This document shows positions 13,493 to 22,819 of a stretch of DNA of 24,761 nucleotides, piece after piece. This stretch comes from an uncultured Lachnospiraceae bacterium (GTDB lineage Bacteria > Bacillota > Clostridia > Lachnospirales > Lachnospiraceae): assembly GCA_910584585.1 (NCBI GenBank), contig CAJUBP010000059.1, forward strand, positions 1 to 24,761, read 5' to 3'. The notes beneath the pieces were generated by a model. That model saw nothing but the letters and a program-made list of their open reading frames with translations, was not told the origin of the DNA and ran no database searches. A program made the translations under genes and the position numbers. How positions within the stretch are numbered: the first letter of the stretch is position 1; each line of letters begins with the position of its first letter.

Positions 13493-14245
13493 ATGGCTGA
13501 TATAATTACAACAGAGAATTTGAATTTATGGTATGGCGCCAGCCATGCCTTGAAGGATATCAATATGCAGATTCCCAAAAAACAGATTACCGCACTGATT
13601 GGCCCTTCTGGATGTGGAAAATCTACCTATTTGAAAACATTGAACCGAATGAACGACTTGGTGGAAAACTGCCGTATCACCGGAAAAGTTATGCTTTCCG
13701 GAATTGACATTTACAAAGAGATTGATGTAAACATATTAAGGAAACGTGTCGGGATGGTGTTCCAGAAACCCAATCCATTTCCAATGAGTATTTATGATAA
13801 TATTGCTTACGGGCCGAGGATTCACGGAATAAAATCCAGGATAAAGCTGGATGAAATTGTAGAACGTTCTTTGACGCAGGCGGCAATTTGGGATGAGTGT
13901 AAAGACCGGCTGAAAAAGAGCGCATTGGGAATGAGCGGAGGGCAACAGCAGAGGTTATGTATTGCAAGGGCGCTCTCCGTGGAACCGGAGGTTCTCTTGA
14001 TGGATGAACCCACATCTGCCCTTGATCCGATCTCTACCTCTAAAATTGAAGATTTGGCAATGGAGCTGAAAGAAAAATACACAATGATTATCGTTACCCA
14101 TAATATGCAGCAGGCAGTGCGGATTGCAGACAAAACAGCATTTTTTCTGTTAGGCGAGGTGGTGGAATTTGATGATACACAGACAATGTTCCAGGCGCCA
14201 TCGGATAAGCGGACAGAGGATTATATCACAGGGAGGTTTGGATAA
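13493..14245 (+). CDS. pstB: Phosphate ABC transporter ATPase PstB
   Basis: A 250-residue ABC ATPase that powers phosphate import. Walker A GPSGCGKST is at residues 37-45, the Q-loop is in VGMVFQKPNPFPMSIYDNIAYG, the signature MSGGQQQR is at 147-154, Walker B VLLMDEPTSALD lies near 166-177, and the switch His is in IIVTHNMQQA. The Asn-Pro-Phe-Pro-Met-Ser stretch after the Q-loop is diagnostic of PstB. Its stop codon shares one base with the phoU start (TAATG at 14243-14247). Confidence 0.97.
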   Translation: MADIITTENLNLWYGASHALKDINMQIPKKQITALIGPSGCGKSTYLKTLNRMNDLVENCRITGKVMLSGIDIYKEIDVNILRKRVGMVFQKPNPFPMSIYDNIAYGPRIHGIKSRIKLDEIVERSLTQAAIWDECKDRLKKSALGMSGGQQQRLCIARALSVEPEVLLMDEPTSALDPISTSKIEDLAMELKEKYTMIIVTHNMQQAVRIADKTAFFLLGEVVEFDDTQTMFQAPSDKRTEDYITGRFG

Positions 14246-14910
14246 TGCGGAATCAATTTGACAGGCAGCTCTCACAGCTTAATACAGAGCTGGTAACGAT
14301 GGGGGCATTATGTGAAGAGGCAATTACAAATGCTGTAAAGTATCTTACGGACAATGACGAAAATAATAAAATCATGTGTCTGGATTCTGACAGGCAGATT
14401 GACAAGAAGGAACGTGACATAGAGACGCTGTGCCTGAAACTGATTTTGCAGCAGCAGCCCGTGGCAAAAGATTTGAGGATTGTATCGGCAGCGCTGAAAA
14501 TGATATCAGATATGGAACGAATCGGGGACCAGGCATCAGACATTGTGGAGATTGCGCCTTACATAGATAAAAAGGGTACCCTTGGGGAAACACATATCAG
14601 GGAAATGGCAGAGGCAGCCATTCAAATGGTGTCGGAAAGCGTTGAATCTTTTGTGAAAATGGATCTGGAAACCGCATATCTGGTGATTGAGCATGACAAC
14701 GTAGTGGACGGGCTGTTTGACAAAGTGAAACAGGAACTGATAAAATCAATAGAAACGGGACACAGCGATGCCAAAGCGCTTTTGGACCTGCTTATGATTG
14801 CAAAATATTTTGAGCGGATCGGCGACCATGCGGAAAATATTGCCGAATGGGTAATCTTTTTCCTGACCGGAGAGCATCGGAAAGGTTTTAAGCAGGAGGA
14901 ATGGAAATGA
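14245..14910 (+). CDS. phoU: Phosphate signalling regulator PhoU
   Basis: A 221-residue all-helical cytosolic protein made of two PhoU repeats. Each repeat shows the metal-binding pattern: DSDRQIDKKERDIE with LKMISDMERIGDQASDIVE in the first, and EHDNVVDGLFDKVK with MIAKYFERIGDHAENIAEW in the second. PhoU couples the Pst transporter to the PhoR kinase and keeps the regulon off when phosphate is plentiful. The gene starts one base inside the pstB stop and ends overlapping the phoP start (ATGA), in keeping with its place between transporter and sensor. Confidence 0.96.
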   Translation: MRNQFDRQLSQLNTELVTMGALCEEAITNAVKYLTDNDENNKIMCLDSDRQIDKKERDIETLCLKLILQQQPVAKDLRIVSAALKMISDMERIGDQASDIVEIAPYIDKKGTLGETHIREMAEAAIQMVSESVESFVKMDLETAYLVIEHDNVVDGLFDKVKQELIKSIETGHSDAKALLDLLMIAKYFERIGDHAENIAEWVIFFLTGEHRKGFKQEEWK

Positions 14911-15584
14911 TTTATCTGGTAGAAGATGATGATAATATCAGAAAGCTGGTATGCTATGCTTTGACGAAAGAGGGGTTTGAAGTACAGGGGTATGATTCCC
15001 CTAAGAAATTCTGGAGGGAATTGGACGGGGAACTGCCAGAACTGGTATTGCTTGATATTATGCTGCCGGAGGAAGATGGGCTGTCAATTCTTGATAAATT
15101 GAAAAGCCGTGCAAAGACAGAGCATATCCCTGTGATTATGCTTACGGCAAAAGGAAGCGAATTTGATAAAGTGACAGGGCTGGATATGGGGGCAGATGAT
15201 TATATCGTAAAGCCTTTTGGCACAATGGAACTGATTTCAAGGGTTCGGGCGGTACTCAGGCGTTTTCGGAAAACGAACAGAGATAAAATATATGAAATTG
15301 GAGAATTGTATGTAGAACCTGCAAAGCACATTATTTCCGTGTCAGGGAAAGAGGTATCCCTCTCCTATAAAGAGTATATCCTTCTATTAGTTCTGCTGGA
15401 GGCAGAAGGCGATGTGGTGGAGCGTGACAAGCTGCTGGCCAGTGTGTGGGGAGAGTATTATACGGAATCAAGAACTTTGGATGTCCATATCCGAAAATTG
15501 CGGGTGAAGCTTGGGGATGCCGGAAAGCTGATAAAGACCGTTAAGGGAATCGGTTATAAGTTAGGAGGCATTTTGAATGAATAG
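14907..15584 (+). CDS. phoP: PhoP/PhoB-type response regulator
   Basis: A 225-residue OmpR-class regulator. The receiver domain starts with YLVEDDDNIRK (acidic pocket), phospho-acceptor Asp50 lies in LLDIMLPEEDG, Thr is in MLTAKG and Lys in YIVKPFG. The winged-helix domain ends with ESRTLDVHIRKLRVKLGDAGKLIKTVKGIGYKL. ATG 14907 is preferred over ATG 14901 because AGGAGG at 14894-14899 then has normal spacing and the start overlaps the phoU stop. It most likely binds the TTAACA repeats at 10715 and activates this operon. The first gap-spanning helices of the DNA-binding domain are slightly diverged but complete. Confidence 0.93.
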   Translation: MIYLVEDDDNIRKLVCYALTKEGFEVQGYDSPKKFWRELDGELPELVLLDIMLPEEDGLSILDKLKSRAKTEHIPVIMLTAKGSEFDKVTGLDMGADDYIVKPFGTMELISRVRAVLRRFRKTNRDKIYEIGELYVEPAKHIISVSGKEVSLSYKEYILLLVLLEAEGDVVERDKLLASVWGEYYTESRTLDVHIRKLRVKLGDAGKLIKTVKGIGYKLGGILNE

Positions 15585-17232
15585 AAAAATTTTCCGTTCG
15601 TCGCTGCTTACCGCCTGTCTTGTTTTGGTTGCTGCCATTGCATTGATTATGGGGCTTTTGTTTCGCTTTTTTGAAAAACAGATACAGACAGAGCTTGCAA
15701 ATGAGGCTGTATTTTTGGCTCAGGCAGTTGAAAAAGAGGGAATCCGATATTTTGACGGCTTTGACAGCCGAAATAACCGCATCACGTTGGTTGGCAGGAA
15801 TGGGGAAGTGCTTTTTGACAGCAGTGTGGATGCGTCTGCACTGGATAATCATGCTGACCGGGAAGAGATTAAAGAGGCAATGAAAAACGGAGAAGGCATG
15901 AGCATACGGTATTCTGCGACGCTTATGGAAAAAAGCGTGAATTATGCCATGCAGCTTGCGGATGGCAGTATCCTGCGGGTTTCCACGAAACAGTACACGG
16001 TAATAACAATCTTAATGGATATGCTCCAGCCGATTTTGTTTATCATGTTTGTGGCATTGCTTTTGACATTGGCGCTTTCCTCAAGAGTATCCAAGGCAAT
16101 TATAGAACCCATTAACAGATTGGATTTGGATGTGCCTGAAAATAATGATACCTATGAGGAATTGACGCCGCTGCTTAAAAAAATTGCGCAGCAAAAAGAA
16201 ATTATCGGCAGGCAGCTTGCCGATGCCCATAAAAAGCAAAAAGAGTTCAGTTTGATTACAGAAAATATGAGCGAAGGATTTCTGGTCATTGATCAGGATG
16301 CGAATATCTTAACCTACAATACCGCCGCTTTAAAATTGCTGGATATTGTTCCGCCTGCGGATAAAAGCGTGCTGCTTTTCTGCCGTGCAAAAGAATTCCG
16401 TGATGTCGTGTCAGATGCGTTGTCTGGAAATCGGACAGAAAACATTATGGCGCGTGGAGGACGCAGTTACAGCCTGATTGCAAATCCGGTTTTTGAAGAG
16501 GAAACAATCATTGGGGCTGTTATTGTGATTCTGGACATTACCGAACGTGAAAAAAGGGATACGTTAAGGCGGGAATTTACAGCAAATGTTTCCCATGAAC
16601 TGAAAACCCCGCTGACTTCTATTTCGGGATTTGCCGAACTTATGAAAGAAGGGGATGTAGGAACGGAAAACGTCATTGACTTTTCATCATCCATTTATGA
16701 TGAGGCGCAAAGGCTCATTATACTGGTAAATGATATTATTAAGCTTTCAGAGCTGGAAGATGGGAGCATTTCTTTTGAAAGTGAATGGGTGGATTTCTAT
16801 GAATTATCAGAAGAGATTATCAGGCGGCTTCAAAGCGAAGCGGACAAAAGGAATGTTGCCCTCCATTTGATTGGCGGCAAGGCCGAGGTTATGGGCGTGC
16901 GCAAAATCCTGGATGAAATGATCTATAATCTTTGTGATAATGCCATAAAATACAATAAAGAAGGCGGGACGGTGGATATCATCATCAGCCAGGCGAAAAA
17001 GGGCGTAACTGTAATTGTGCGGGATACTGGAATCGGGATTCCGGCGGCACACCAGAATAGGGTGTTTGAGCGTTTTTACCGGGTGGATAAAAGCCATTCA
17101 AAGAAAGTGGGGGGAACGGGATTGGGGCTTGCCATTGTAAAGCATAGCGCAATGTACTGCCATGCCAGGATTCGCATGGAAAGCGCAGTGGATAAAGGGA
17201 CAACGGTGACGCTTGATTTTCCGGTTCCGTAG
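15577..17232 (+). CDS. phoR: PhoR-type sensor histidine kinase
   Basis: A 551-residue membrane kinase. Transmembrane helix 1 is near residues 10-30, an extracytoplasmic PhoR-type sensor region runs to about 145, and helix 2 is near 148-168. A linker and a PAS domain (ENMSEGFLVIDQDANILTYN onward, about 229-325) follow. The catalytic core has HisKA SHELKTPLTS with His340, N-box LCDNAIKYN near 452-460, G1 DTGIGIP near 482-488 and G2 GGTGLGLAIV near 511-520. It overlaps phoP by 8 bases and lies at the end of the pst operon, so it phosphorylates PhoP under phosphate limitation. Confidence 0.94.
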   Translation: MNRKIFRSSLLTACLVLVAAIALIMGLLFRFFEKQIQTELANEAVFLAQAVEKEGIRYFDGFDSRNNRITLVGRNGEVLFDSSVDASALDNHADREEIKEAMKNGEGMSIRYSATLMEKSVNYAMQLADGSILRVSTKQYTVITILMDMLQPILFIMFVALLLTLALSSRVSKAIIEPINRLDLDVPENNDTYEELTPLLKKIAQQKEIIGRQLADAHKKQKEFSLITENMSEGFLVIDQDANILTYNTAALKLLDIVPPADKSVLLFCRAKEFRDVVSDALSGNRTENIMARGGRSYSLIANPVFEEETIIGAVIVILDITEREKRDTLRREFTANVSHELKTPLTSISGFAELMKEGDVGTENVIDFSSSIYDEAQRLIILVNDIIKLSELEDGSISFESEWVDFYELSEEIIRRLQSEADKRNVALHLIGGKAEVMGVRKILDEMIYNLCDNAIKYNKEGGTVDIIISQAKKGVTVIVRDTGIGIPAAHQNRVFERFYRVDKSHSKKVGGTGLGLAIVKHSAMYCHARIRMESAVDKGTTVTLDFPVP

Positions 17233-17333
17233 AGAGGAGGAAGGCAAAATGCGAAGTATTTTTGGGAATGTCTTCCGACGGTTTGCCTGCCAGCGGAAGC
17301 GAACGGGCGCTGCTTGGAAGGGAGGTTTACGGT

Positions 17334-17981
17334 ATGGGGAAAAAGACAGTGAAAAGGCGGATTTTTATATCCAACACATGGATGGTTTTGCTGGCGCTTA
17401 TCGTTTTATTGATTATTAATGTGGTTATTTTGAAAGGGTATTCTGAGTTTATTGAGTATGAATGGGAAACTTCTATGGGAGCTGTGACAGATGAGGAGAG
17501 TCTGGAGGAGATGATAGAAGATTTTACCATCCATCGTGATGAATTTATTTTACTGTTTTTCATAGATGGAATCATCTGCATTGCTGTGCTGGTTATGATA
17601 AGCCAGTTTTTCACAAGGAAACTGGTAAATCATATTATGGAGCCATTGAATGCCTTGTCTGATGGAGCAGAAAGAATCCGGAATCATGATTTGACACAGG
17701 ATGTTACATATTCGGGGGATATTGAATTTGAAAATGTCTGTCATACGTTCAATGATATGCGTGGGGCAATTTTAGCGGGGCAGGAAAAAAACCGGAAATA
17801 TGAGAAAGCCAGAACCGAGATGATTGCAGGAATTTCCCATGATTTACGGACGCCTCTTACTGCGGTTAGGGGAACAATCAAAGGACTGCTGGACCAAGTT
17901 GCGGATACGCCGGAGCGCCAGAAAAAATTTCTTGAGACGGCTTACCGAAGGACGCGGCGGGATTTCAGACAGAAATTGTAA
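17334..17981 (+). pseudogene. Sensor histidine kinase lacking its ATPase domain
   Basis: The ATG at 17334 has GGAGGT upstream and opens a two-helix sensor: transmembrane segments near residues 15-35 and 72-92, a short acidic external loop, HAMP, then the HisKA box ISHDLRTPLTAVRGTIKGLLD. After FLETAYRRT the frame turns into unrelated residues and stops. The whole ATP-binding half (N, G1 and G2 boxes) is absent. The break at about 17950 joins directly onto the interior of a response regulator in another frame, so one deletion removed both the kinase end and the regulator start. The remaining protein could dimerise but not phosphorylate. Confidence 0.85.
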
Positions 17982-18589
17982 CAGATGGGGCAGCGGTTGT
18001 CGATTTCATTGAGAGAGAACCGTTCGACCTGATCCTGCTTGACTTAATGCTTCCTGGGAAAAGCGGTTATGAGATATGCAAAGGAGTACGGGATAAGGTG
18101 GATATTCCTATCCTTATGGTGACGGCAAGGACAGAATCGGTAGACAGGATCCGGGGACTTGGGCTTGGAGCAGATGATTACATTTCCAAACCTTTCGACC
18201 CGGCAGAGCTGGTAGCAAGAGTCAATGCAAATTTAAGGCAGCATGACAGAATCATACATAAATTAACGGAAGAAAAAGAAGGGCAGCCGGAAGAAATACA
18301 GGTTTATGATTTGCGGATTCTTGTCAATAGCTGGAAAGTTTATAAAGGAGACAGAGAAATTAAGTTCCCAAACAGGGAATTTGAACTGTTAAAATTTCTT
18401 GCGGAAAATCCCAATATCGTATTTTCAAGGGAACAGCTTTTTGAAAAAATATGGGGCTATGATTATGTGGGGGACAACGCTACTGTGATGGTACATATTA
18501 ACCGTATCCGGGAAAAAATAGAAGATGACAGCAGAAATCCTAAAATTCTGGAAACAGTGTGGGGAGCGGGATACCGTTTTAATAGATAA
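17953..18589 (+). pseudogene. OmpR-family response regulator lacking its N-terminus
   Basis: From about 17953 the frame reads AAGFQTEIVTDGAAVVDFIE, then LILLDLMLPGKSGYEIC (phospho-Asp), MVTARTE and YISKPFDPAEL, and a complete winged helix ending in ATVMVHINRIREKIEDD...WGAGYRFNR. The first 25 or so residues with the acidic pocket are missing. The first in-frame ATG is at 18047, inside the LDLMLPG motif and without a ribosome site. A free winged-helix product is possible but unsupported. Fusion partner of the kinase remnant upstream. Confidence 0.85.
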
Positions 18590-18608
18590 ATAGCAGGAGG
18601 TGGTTTGT

Positions 18609-19475
18609 ATGTGGATGATTTATGCAATAGGCTCCGCCTTTTTTGCCGGAATTACGGCAATACTGGCGAAATGCGGCATAAGGAAAACGGATTCGGACGT
18701 CGCAACAGCAATCCGTACAATCGTAGTCCTGCTGTTTTCGTGGCTTATGGTCCTGATTACAGGTACATGGACAGGTATTGCGGAAATAGAGGGGAAAACG
18801 TTGCTGTTTCTTGTTTTGTCCGGCATGGCGACAGGAGCGTCATGGCTGTGCTATTTTCATGCGCTGCAAAAAGGCGACATCAATAAAGTTGTGCCCATTG
18901 ATAAATCCAGCACGGCGCTCACGATTTTACTGGCACTTATTTTCCTGCAGGAAGGGCTGACGTGGGGAAAGGCAGTATCGATCCTGCTGATTGGTGTTGG
19001 AACATTGCTGATGCTATCAAGGAAAGAATCAAGCGCAGAAAAAGGGAGGCAGGGCAGCAGCTGGCTGGTTTATGCGGTCTTATCTGCTGTGTTTGCCAGT
19101 CTGACTGCAATCCTGGGAAAAATCGGGGTTACGGGAATTGATTCAAATCTTGGCACGGCGATTCGGACGATTGTAGTTCTTGTCATGGCGTGGCTGATGG
19201 TATTTATCAGTGGCAAACAAAAGGAAGTGAGACAGGTACGGAAGAAAGAGTTGGGCTTTATTATCATGTCTGGCCTGGCAACCGGGGCGTCATGGCTATG
19301 TTATTACCGTGCATTGCAGGGCGGGCCTGCCAGCGTGGTTGTTCCGATAGACAAACTAAGCATTCTTGTTACCATTGCTTTTTCATGGATTGTGTTCCAT
19401 GAAAAATTAACGAAAAAATCTGCTTTGGGTGTGGCGTGTATTACGATTGGCACAGTGTTACTGGCGATAATTTAG
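18609..19475 (+). CDS. EamA/DMT family transporter
   Basis: A 288-residue membrane protein with about ten hydrophobic segments. The two EamA halves are unusually alike: TAIRTIVVLLFSWLMVLITG is echoed by TAIRTIVVLVMAWLMVFISG, and SGMATGASWLCYFHALQKG by SGLATGASWLCYYRALQGG, each followed by VVPIDK. This drug/metabolite transporter subclass is typically annotated as a small-molecule exporter; the substrate cannot be read from sequence. ATG 18609 sits eight bases after AGGAGG (18595-18600). It is the first intact gene after the broken two-component system, which may once have controlled it. Confidence 0.9.
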   Translation: MWMIYAIGSAFFAGITAILAKCGIRKTDSDVATAIRTIVVLLFSWLMVLITGTWTGIAEIEGKTLLFLVLSGMATGASWLCYFHALQKGDINKVVPIDKSSTALTILLALIFLQEGLTWGKAVSILLIGVGTLLMLSRKESSAEKGRQGSSWLVYAVLSAVFASLTAILGKIGVTGIDSNLGTAIRTIVVLVMAWLMVFISGKQKEVRQVRKKELGFIIMSGLATGASWLCYYRALQGGPASVVVPIDKLSILVTIAFSWIVFHEKLTKKSALGVACITIGTVLLAII

Positions 19476-19495
19476 ATTTTACCATAATAGAGATT

Positions 19496-19528
19496 AAGAC
19501 ATATATCATGGAGGTATGTGTCTTTTTT
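19496..19528 (+). terminator. Weak terminator after the EamA gene
   Basis: AAGACA (19496-19501) pairs with TGTCTT (19519-19524), with partial extension inside the loop, followed by a run of T. It separates the EamA gene from the envelope operon at 19620. Confidence 0.6.
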
Positions 19529-19619
19529 TATAGAGTTTAGGAGTTGTTTAGAAAATATCCCTCTTTTTGTTTAGGGCAGATTGTTAAGATACCTGCAAGA
19601 AACAAAAGGAGTTTTTTTT

Positions 19620-20555
19620 ATGTTAAAAGAAGGAATGAATGGGTTCTGCATGGCATTGGCAGACAGTGTGCCGGGGGTATCCGGTGGAACGGTAGCATTT
19701 ATTATGGGTTTTTATGACCAGTTTATCGGTTCTATTCATGATCTGGCGTTTGGGAAGATGAAAGAAAAAAAATCGGCATTGATGTATCTGGCAAAGCTGG
19801 GGGTGGGATGGATCATTGGGATGGGTATAGCGGTGGTAGTGCTTTCAGCATTATTTGAAAGAAATATTTATATCGTCAGTTCCTTGTTTATTGGATTTGT
19901 TGGCGGTGCAATTCCACTGATTGTAAAAGCAGAAATCCTACAAGAGGATACCTCTATGGCCATGCGGCCAAAGAAAGAGGAAAAGAACAGTTTACGGGAT
20001 GTCGGAAAAGGGTTTCTTTTTTGCCTGTTTGGAATTGCAGTCGTTATTGGGATTACATGGGCGAACAGTAAGGGCGGCAGTGCAGCTATGGATTTAGGGC
20101 AGTTTTCCATCCAAACAGCAATCAGGCTGTTTTTTATTGGAATGGCTGCAATTTCAGCAATGTTTCTTCCGGGAATATCCGGCTCCACATTACTTCTGAT
20201 TTTCGGAGCGTATATGCCGGTAATTACAGCAATAAAAGGCGTTCTGTCTTTGGAAGTTTCCTATCTTCCATGCCTGGTTTTTTTTGGATGCGGCGTTCTC
20301 ACAGGGGCGGCAACGGTTGTGAAGGCAATCAAGGTTTGTCTTGAAAGATTCCGTACACAGACTGTGTATATGATTTTGGGAATGATGATTGGTTCCTTTT
20401 ATGCAATTATTATGGGGCCGACAACTTTGGAAATACCGCAGGATGCTTTAAGTTTGGGTAATTTCCATATTATTTCAGCGGTTATGGGAGTGGCATTGGT
20501 TTTAGGAATGCAAATCATAAAGGAAAGAAGTGCAATAAAGACGGATAAAGAATAG
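19620..20555 (+). CDS. DUF368 family (PopT-type) polyprenyl-phosphate translocase
   Basis: A 311-residue polytopic membrane protein of the DUF368 family. The hallmark ADSVPGVSGGTVAFIMGFYD lies at about 14-33, and the second inverted half repeats it as LPGISGSTLLLIFGAY near 180. Members have been shown to recycle undecaprenyl phosphate across the membrane (PopT). AAAGGAG precedes ATG 19620; an upstream in-frame TTG is less likely. The next gene, a glycosyltransferase of the lipid-linked type, starts 24 bases later. Co-occurrence supports a role in supplying lipid carrier for envelope glycosylation, which is inference. Confidence 0.9.
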   Translation: MLKEGMNGFCMALADSVPGVSGGTVAFIMGFYDQFIGSIHDLAFGKMKEKKSALMYLAKLGVGWIIGMGIAVVVLSALFERNIYIVSSLFIGFVGGAIPLIVKAEILQEDTSMAMRPKKEEKNSLRDVGKGFLFCLFGIAVVIGITWANSKGGSAAMDLGQFSIQTAIRLFFIGMAAISAMFLPGISGSTLLLIFGAYMPVITAIKGVLSLEVSYLPCLVFFGCGVLTGAATVVKAIKVCLERFRTQTVYMILGMMIGSFYAIIMGPTTLEIPQDALSLGNFHIISAVMGVALVLGMQIIKERSAIKTDKE

Positions 20556-20579
20556 GAGAATGGGAAGGGAGATGAAGAT

Positions 20580-21770
20580 ATGTCAGTAGTAATTATTCCG
20601 GCATACAAACCAGATAAAACATTAGCAACAATTACAGACCAGCTTTGGGCATATGGGTGCCAGATTATTGTCGTAGATGATGGCAGCGGCCAGGAATGCG
20701 GGCATATTTTTGAACAGGTGGAAGATGTTTGTATTGTTCTGAAGCATTCAGAGAACTGCGGAAAAGGCGCAGCGATTAAAACCGCCTTTTATATAAAAAA
20801 CGAGATATGGGACAGCGGCATGGTTGGCATCATGGATTGCGATGGGCAGCACTTGCCGGAAGATATGCTGAAACTATTGGAAGCTGCCGGAAAGCATAGA
20901 AAAACACTGATACTTGGCGTTCGGGATGTCGGAGTGGAAATGCCTTGGAAATCCAGATTGGGAAATCAGATTACAAGGGCAGTATTTAAACTTGTGACTG
21001 GCGAAAAGGTGCCAGACACACAAACGGGACTGCGGGCGTTTGATCCGGAACTGATACCGAGATTACTTTCCGTGGAAGGGGAAAGGTATGAATATGAGAT
21101 GAATATGTTAATGGCGTTTGCGAAGGAAAAAATTCCGATGGAAGAAGTGCAAATACATACAATTTACCGGGACAAAAATAATTCCAATTCACATTTCCGC
21201 AAGGTTAAAGATTCCGCAAGGATTTATAAGGATATATTGAAATTTACATTATCATCTTTTTCCAGCTTTGTTCTGGACTATCTGCTGTTTTCGCTGCTCA
21301 TGGTTTTTATGCCGCATACAGCCATATATGCACTCTTTGCAAATATAGCGGCAAGGATAGCCAGCGCATTTTATAACTATAGCATGAATTGCCGGTTTGT
21401 ATTTCATACAAATCGCAGCGTAAAGACAACCGTCCATTATTTTGCGCTGGCAGGTGTTATATTGGTAATGAATAACTTGATTCTGGAAATGTTCGTACAG
21501 GCGTTTCACGTATCTGTGTATCCGGCAAAATTGCTGACAGAATGCCTCCTGTTTCTTCTAAGCTGGCTGGTACAAAACCTCGTCATTTTTCGGAAAGAGA
21601 AATGTTTGCCGTGCAATTTATTTCCGCGAGCAACGAGCCAAGTGACCGCTTGCAGGAATTTGGCCACTGCCGCGAGAGCCAAAGACCCTGCTTGTAGGAA
21701 TATTTCAAGATTGATTTCACGCTGTTTGCGGCGGGGGCTTTGGCTTGTGGGCGGAAAGGCTAAGCTATGA
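20580..21770 (+). CDS. GT2 glycosyltransferase fused to a GtrA membrane domain
   Basis: A 396-residue fusion. Residues 1-215 are a DPM1/GtrB-like GT2 domain: VVIIPAYKP, VVDDGSG, the metal site DCDGQ in GIMDCDGQHLPED, then QTGLRAF. It would transfer a sugar from a nucleotide donor to polyprenyl phosphate. From about residue 220 a GtrA-type domain with four transmembrane helices (FVLDYLLFSLLMVF, ANIAARIASAFYNYSMNCRFVF and others) could flip the product. After VQNLVIFRKEK (about 341) the last 50 or so residues are Arg/Cys-rich and unlike GtrA; they are encoded by an imperfect repeat at 21625-21710. The stop still overlaps the next start (ATGA, 21767-21770). Confidence 0.9.
   Translation: MSVVIIPAYKPDKTLATITDQLWAYGCQIIVVDDGSGQECGHIFEQVEDVCIVLKHSENCGKGAAIKTAFYIKNEIWDSGMVGIMDCDGQHLPEDMLKLLEAAGKHRKTLILGVRDVGVEMPWKSRLGNQITRAVFKLVTGEKVPDTQTGLRAFDPELIPRLLSVEGERYEYEMNMLMAFAKEKIPMEEVQIHTIYRDKNNSNSHFRKVKDSARIYKDILKFTLSSFSSFVLDYLLFSLLMVFMPHTAIYALFANIAARIASAFYNYSMNCRFVFHTNRSVKTTVHYFALAGVILVMNNLILEMFVQAFHVSVYPAKLLTECLLFLLSWLVQNLVIFRKEKCLPCNLFPRATSQVTACRNLATAARAKDPACRNISRLISRCLRRGLWLVGGKAKL
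21625..21710 (+). repeat. Two imperfect tandem repeat units inside the GT2-GtrA 3' end
   Basis: Unit 1 (from 21625) and unit 2 (from 21671) share, in order, CGCGAG, GAGCCAA, GACC, CTTG, AGGAAT and TTT with small gaps. The units are about 40 bases each. They encode an unnatural Cys/Arg/Ala-rich tail. The pattern resembles short intergenic repeats scattered in Lachnospiraceae genomes, here captured in a coding frame; that comparison is from memory. Confidence 0.6.
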
Positions 21771-22819
21771 AAAAATGGGTTTTAGGGATTGCAGCAGATT
21801 TGATCATAGCTGCGTTGGTTGTCCTTGCAATATGGGCGGTAAATTACAAAATTCCACAGAAGGGGATAAAGGAAGTAAAGTTCCCGCAAATAGGGGCAGA
21901 GGGGGAACTTGGGCAGGATTTGCCAGAAGAGCCGGAAACACAATCGGATCTCCTGATGAGAACCCATGTGGTTTTGGATGCGCAGGATTGGCATGAAAAG
22001 TTTGCGGGCAAATTCACAGATACCGTTATTGCAGCGGAGGATTCTTATACCAGCCCTAATTTGTCCATTCAGTTATCGTACAGCCAGTATGATACGGGGA
22101 TTTTGGACAGGTCAAGTTCAGGAAAACATATAAAATATGGGACAGAGGTTTCCTATGTGCTTGCAGATATTTATGTAGGGGATATTACCTGCTTCCAGAC
22201 CGCATTTGCACAGGGGACGTATGGCGTAGGGTATTCGGAAAAATTGTCGGATATGTCCAGGGAGATGAAAGCGGCGCTTGCTGTAAACGGCGATTCTTAC
22301 AGCAATAACCGCCACAAGGACAATGGGACAATTATCAGGAATGGCGTGATTTACCGGAGCAGCCAGACAGACGCAGAAACCTGTGTGCTGAACTGGGATG
22401 GGACAATGGACATTTACAGCCCGGGCCAGATAGATTTACAGCGCCTGATCGACAAAGGGGCATACCAAAGCTGGATTTTCGGGCCGAGCCTGCTGGATGA
22501 AAATGGGAAAGCAAAGAAATCTTTCCTTACATGGGACTATATCAAACAATCCCATCCAAGGACAGCGGTTGGATATTATGAACCGGGGCATTACTGCCTT
22601 CTGCTGGCGGATGGCAGGCAGGAAAGCTCCAGAGGAATGTTTCTTGAAGAAATGGCAAAGGTATTTGAAGATTTAGGGTGCAGGGCGGCTTACAACCTGG
22701 ATGGAGGGCATTGTTCGTTTATGACGTTTGAGGGCAGGGTGGCGAACCATCCATATAAACCGGAACATGAAGTGGCGGATGGAATCTTTATTACGGAGGG
22801 ATTGCAATGGGAAGATTAA
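21767..22819 (+). CDS. NAGPA-family phosphodiester glycosidase, membrane-anchored
   Basis: A 350-residue protein with a single N-terminal transmembrane helix (about 5-25) and an external domain of the NAGPA family (phosphodiester glycosidase). Conserved landmarks are ALAVNGDSYS near 170, PRTAVGYYEPGHYCLLLADGR near 264 and AAYNLDGGHCSFM near 308. Family enzymes cleave sugar phosphodiester bonds such as in wall polymers or exopolysaccharide. ATG 21767 overlaps the GT2-GtrA stop by 4 bases, so the two are coupled. Acting outside the membrane next to a glycosyltransferase, it may trim or remodel the polymer built by the operon. Confidence 0.9.
   Translation: MKKWVLGIAADLIIAALVVLAIWAVNYKIPQKGIKEVKFPQIGAEGELGQDLPEEPETQSDLLMRTHVVLDAQDWHEKFAGKFTDTVIAAEDSYTSPNLSIQLSYSQYDTGILDRSSSGKHIKYGTEVSYVLADIYVGDITCFQTAFAQGTYGVGYSEKLSDMSREMKAALAVNGDSYSNNRHKDNGTIIRNGVIYRSSQTDAETCVLNWDGTMDIYSPGQIDLQRLIDKGAYQSWIFGPSLLDENGKAKKSFLTWDYIKQSHPRTAVGYYEPGHYCLLLADGRQESSRGMFLEEMAKVFEDLGCRAAYNLDGGHCSFMTFEGRVANHPYKPEHEVADGIFITEGLQWED

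Noticed and set aside
17249..17419. 56-codon frame with a very good AGGAGG and ATG after phoR
   Set aside because: Most of it overlaps the better-supported kinase start at 17334 in another frame, and the peptide resembles nothing. Noted as a possible relic of a lost gene start.
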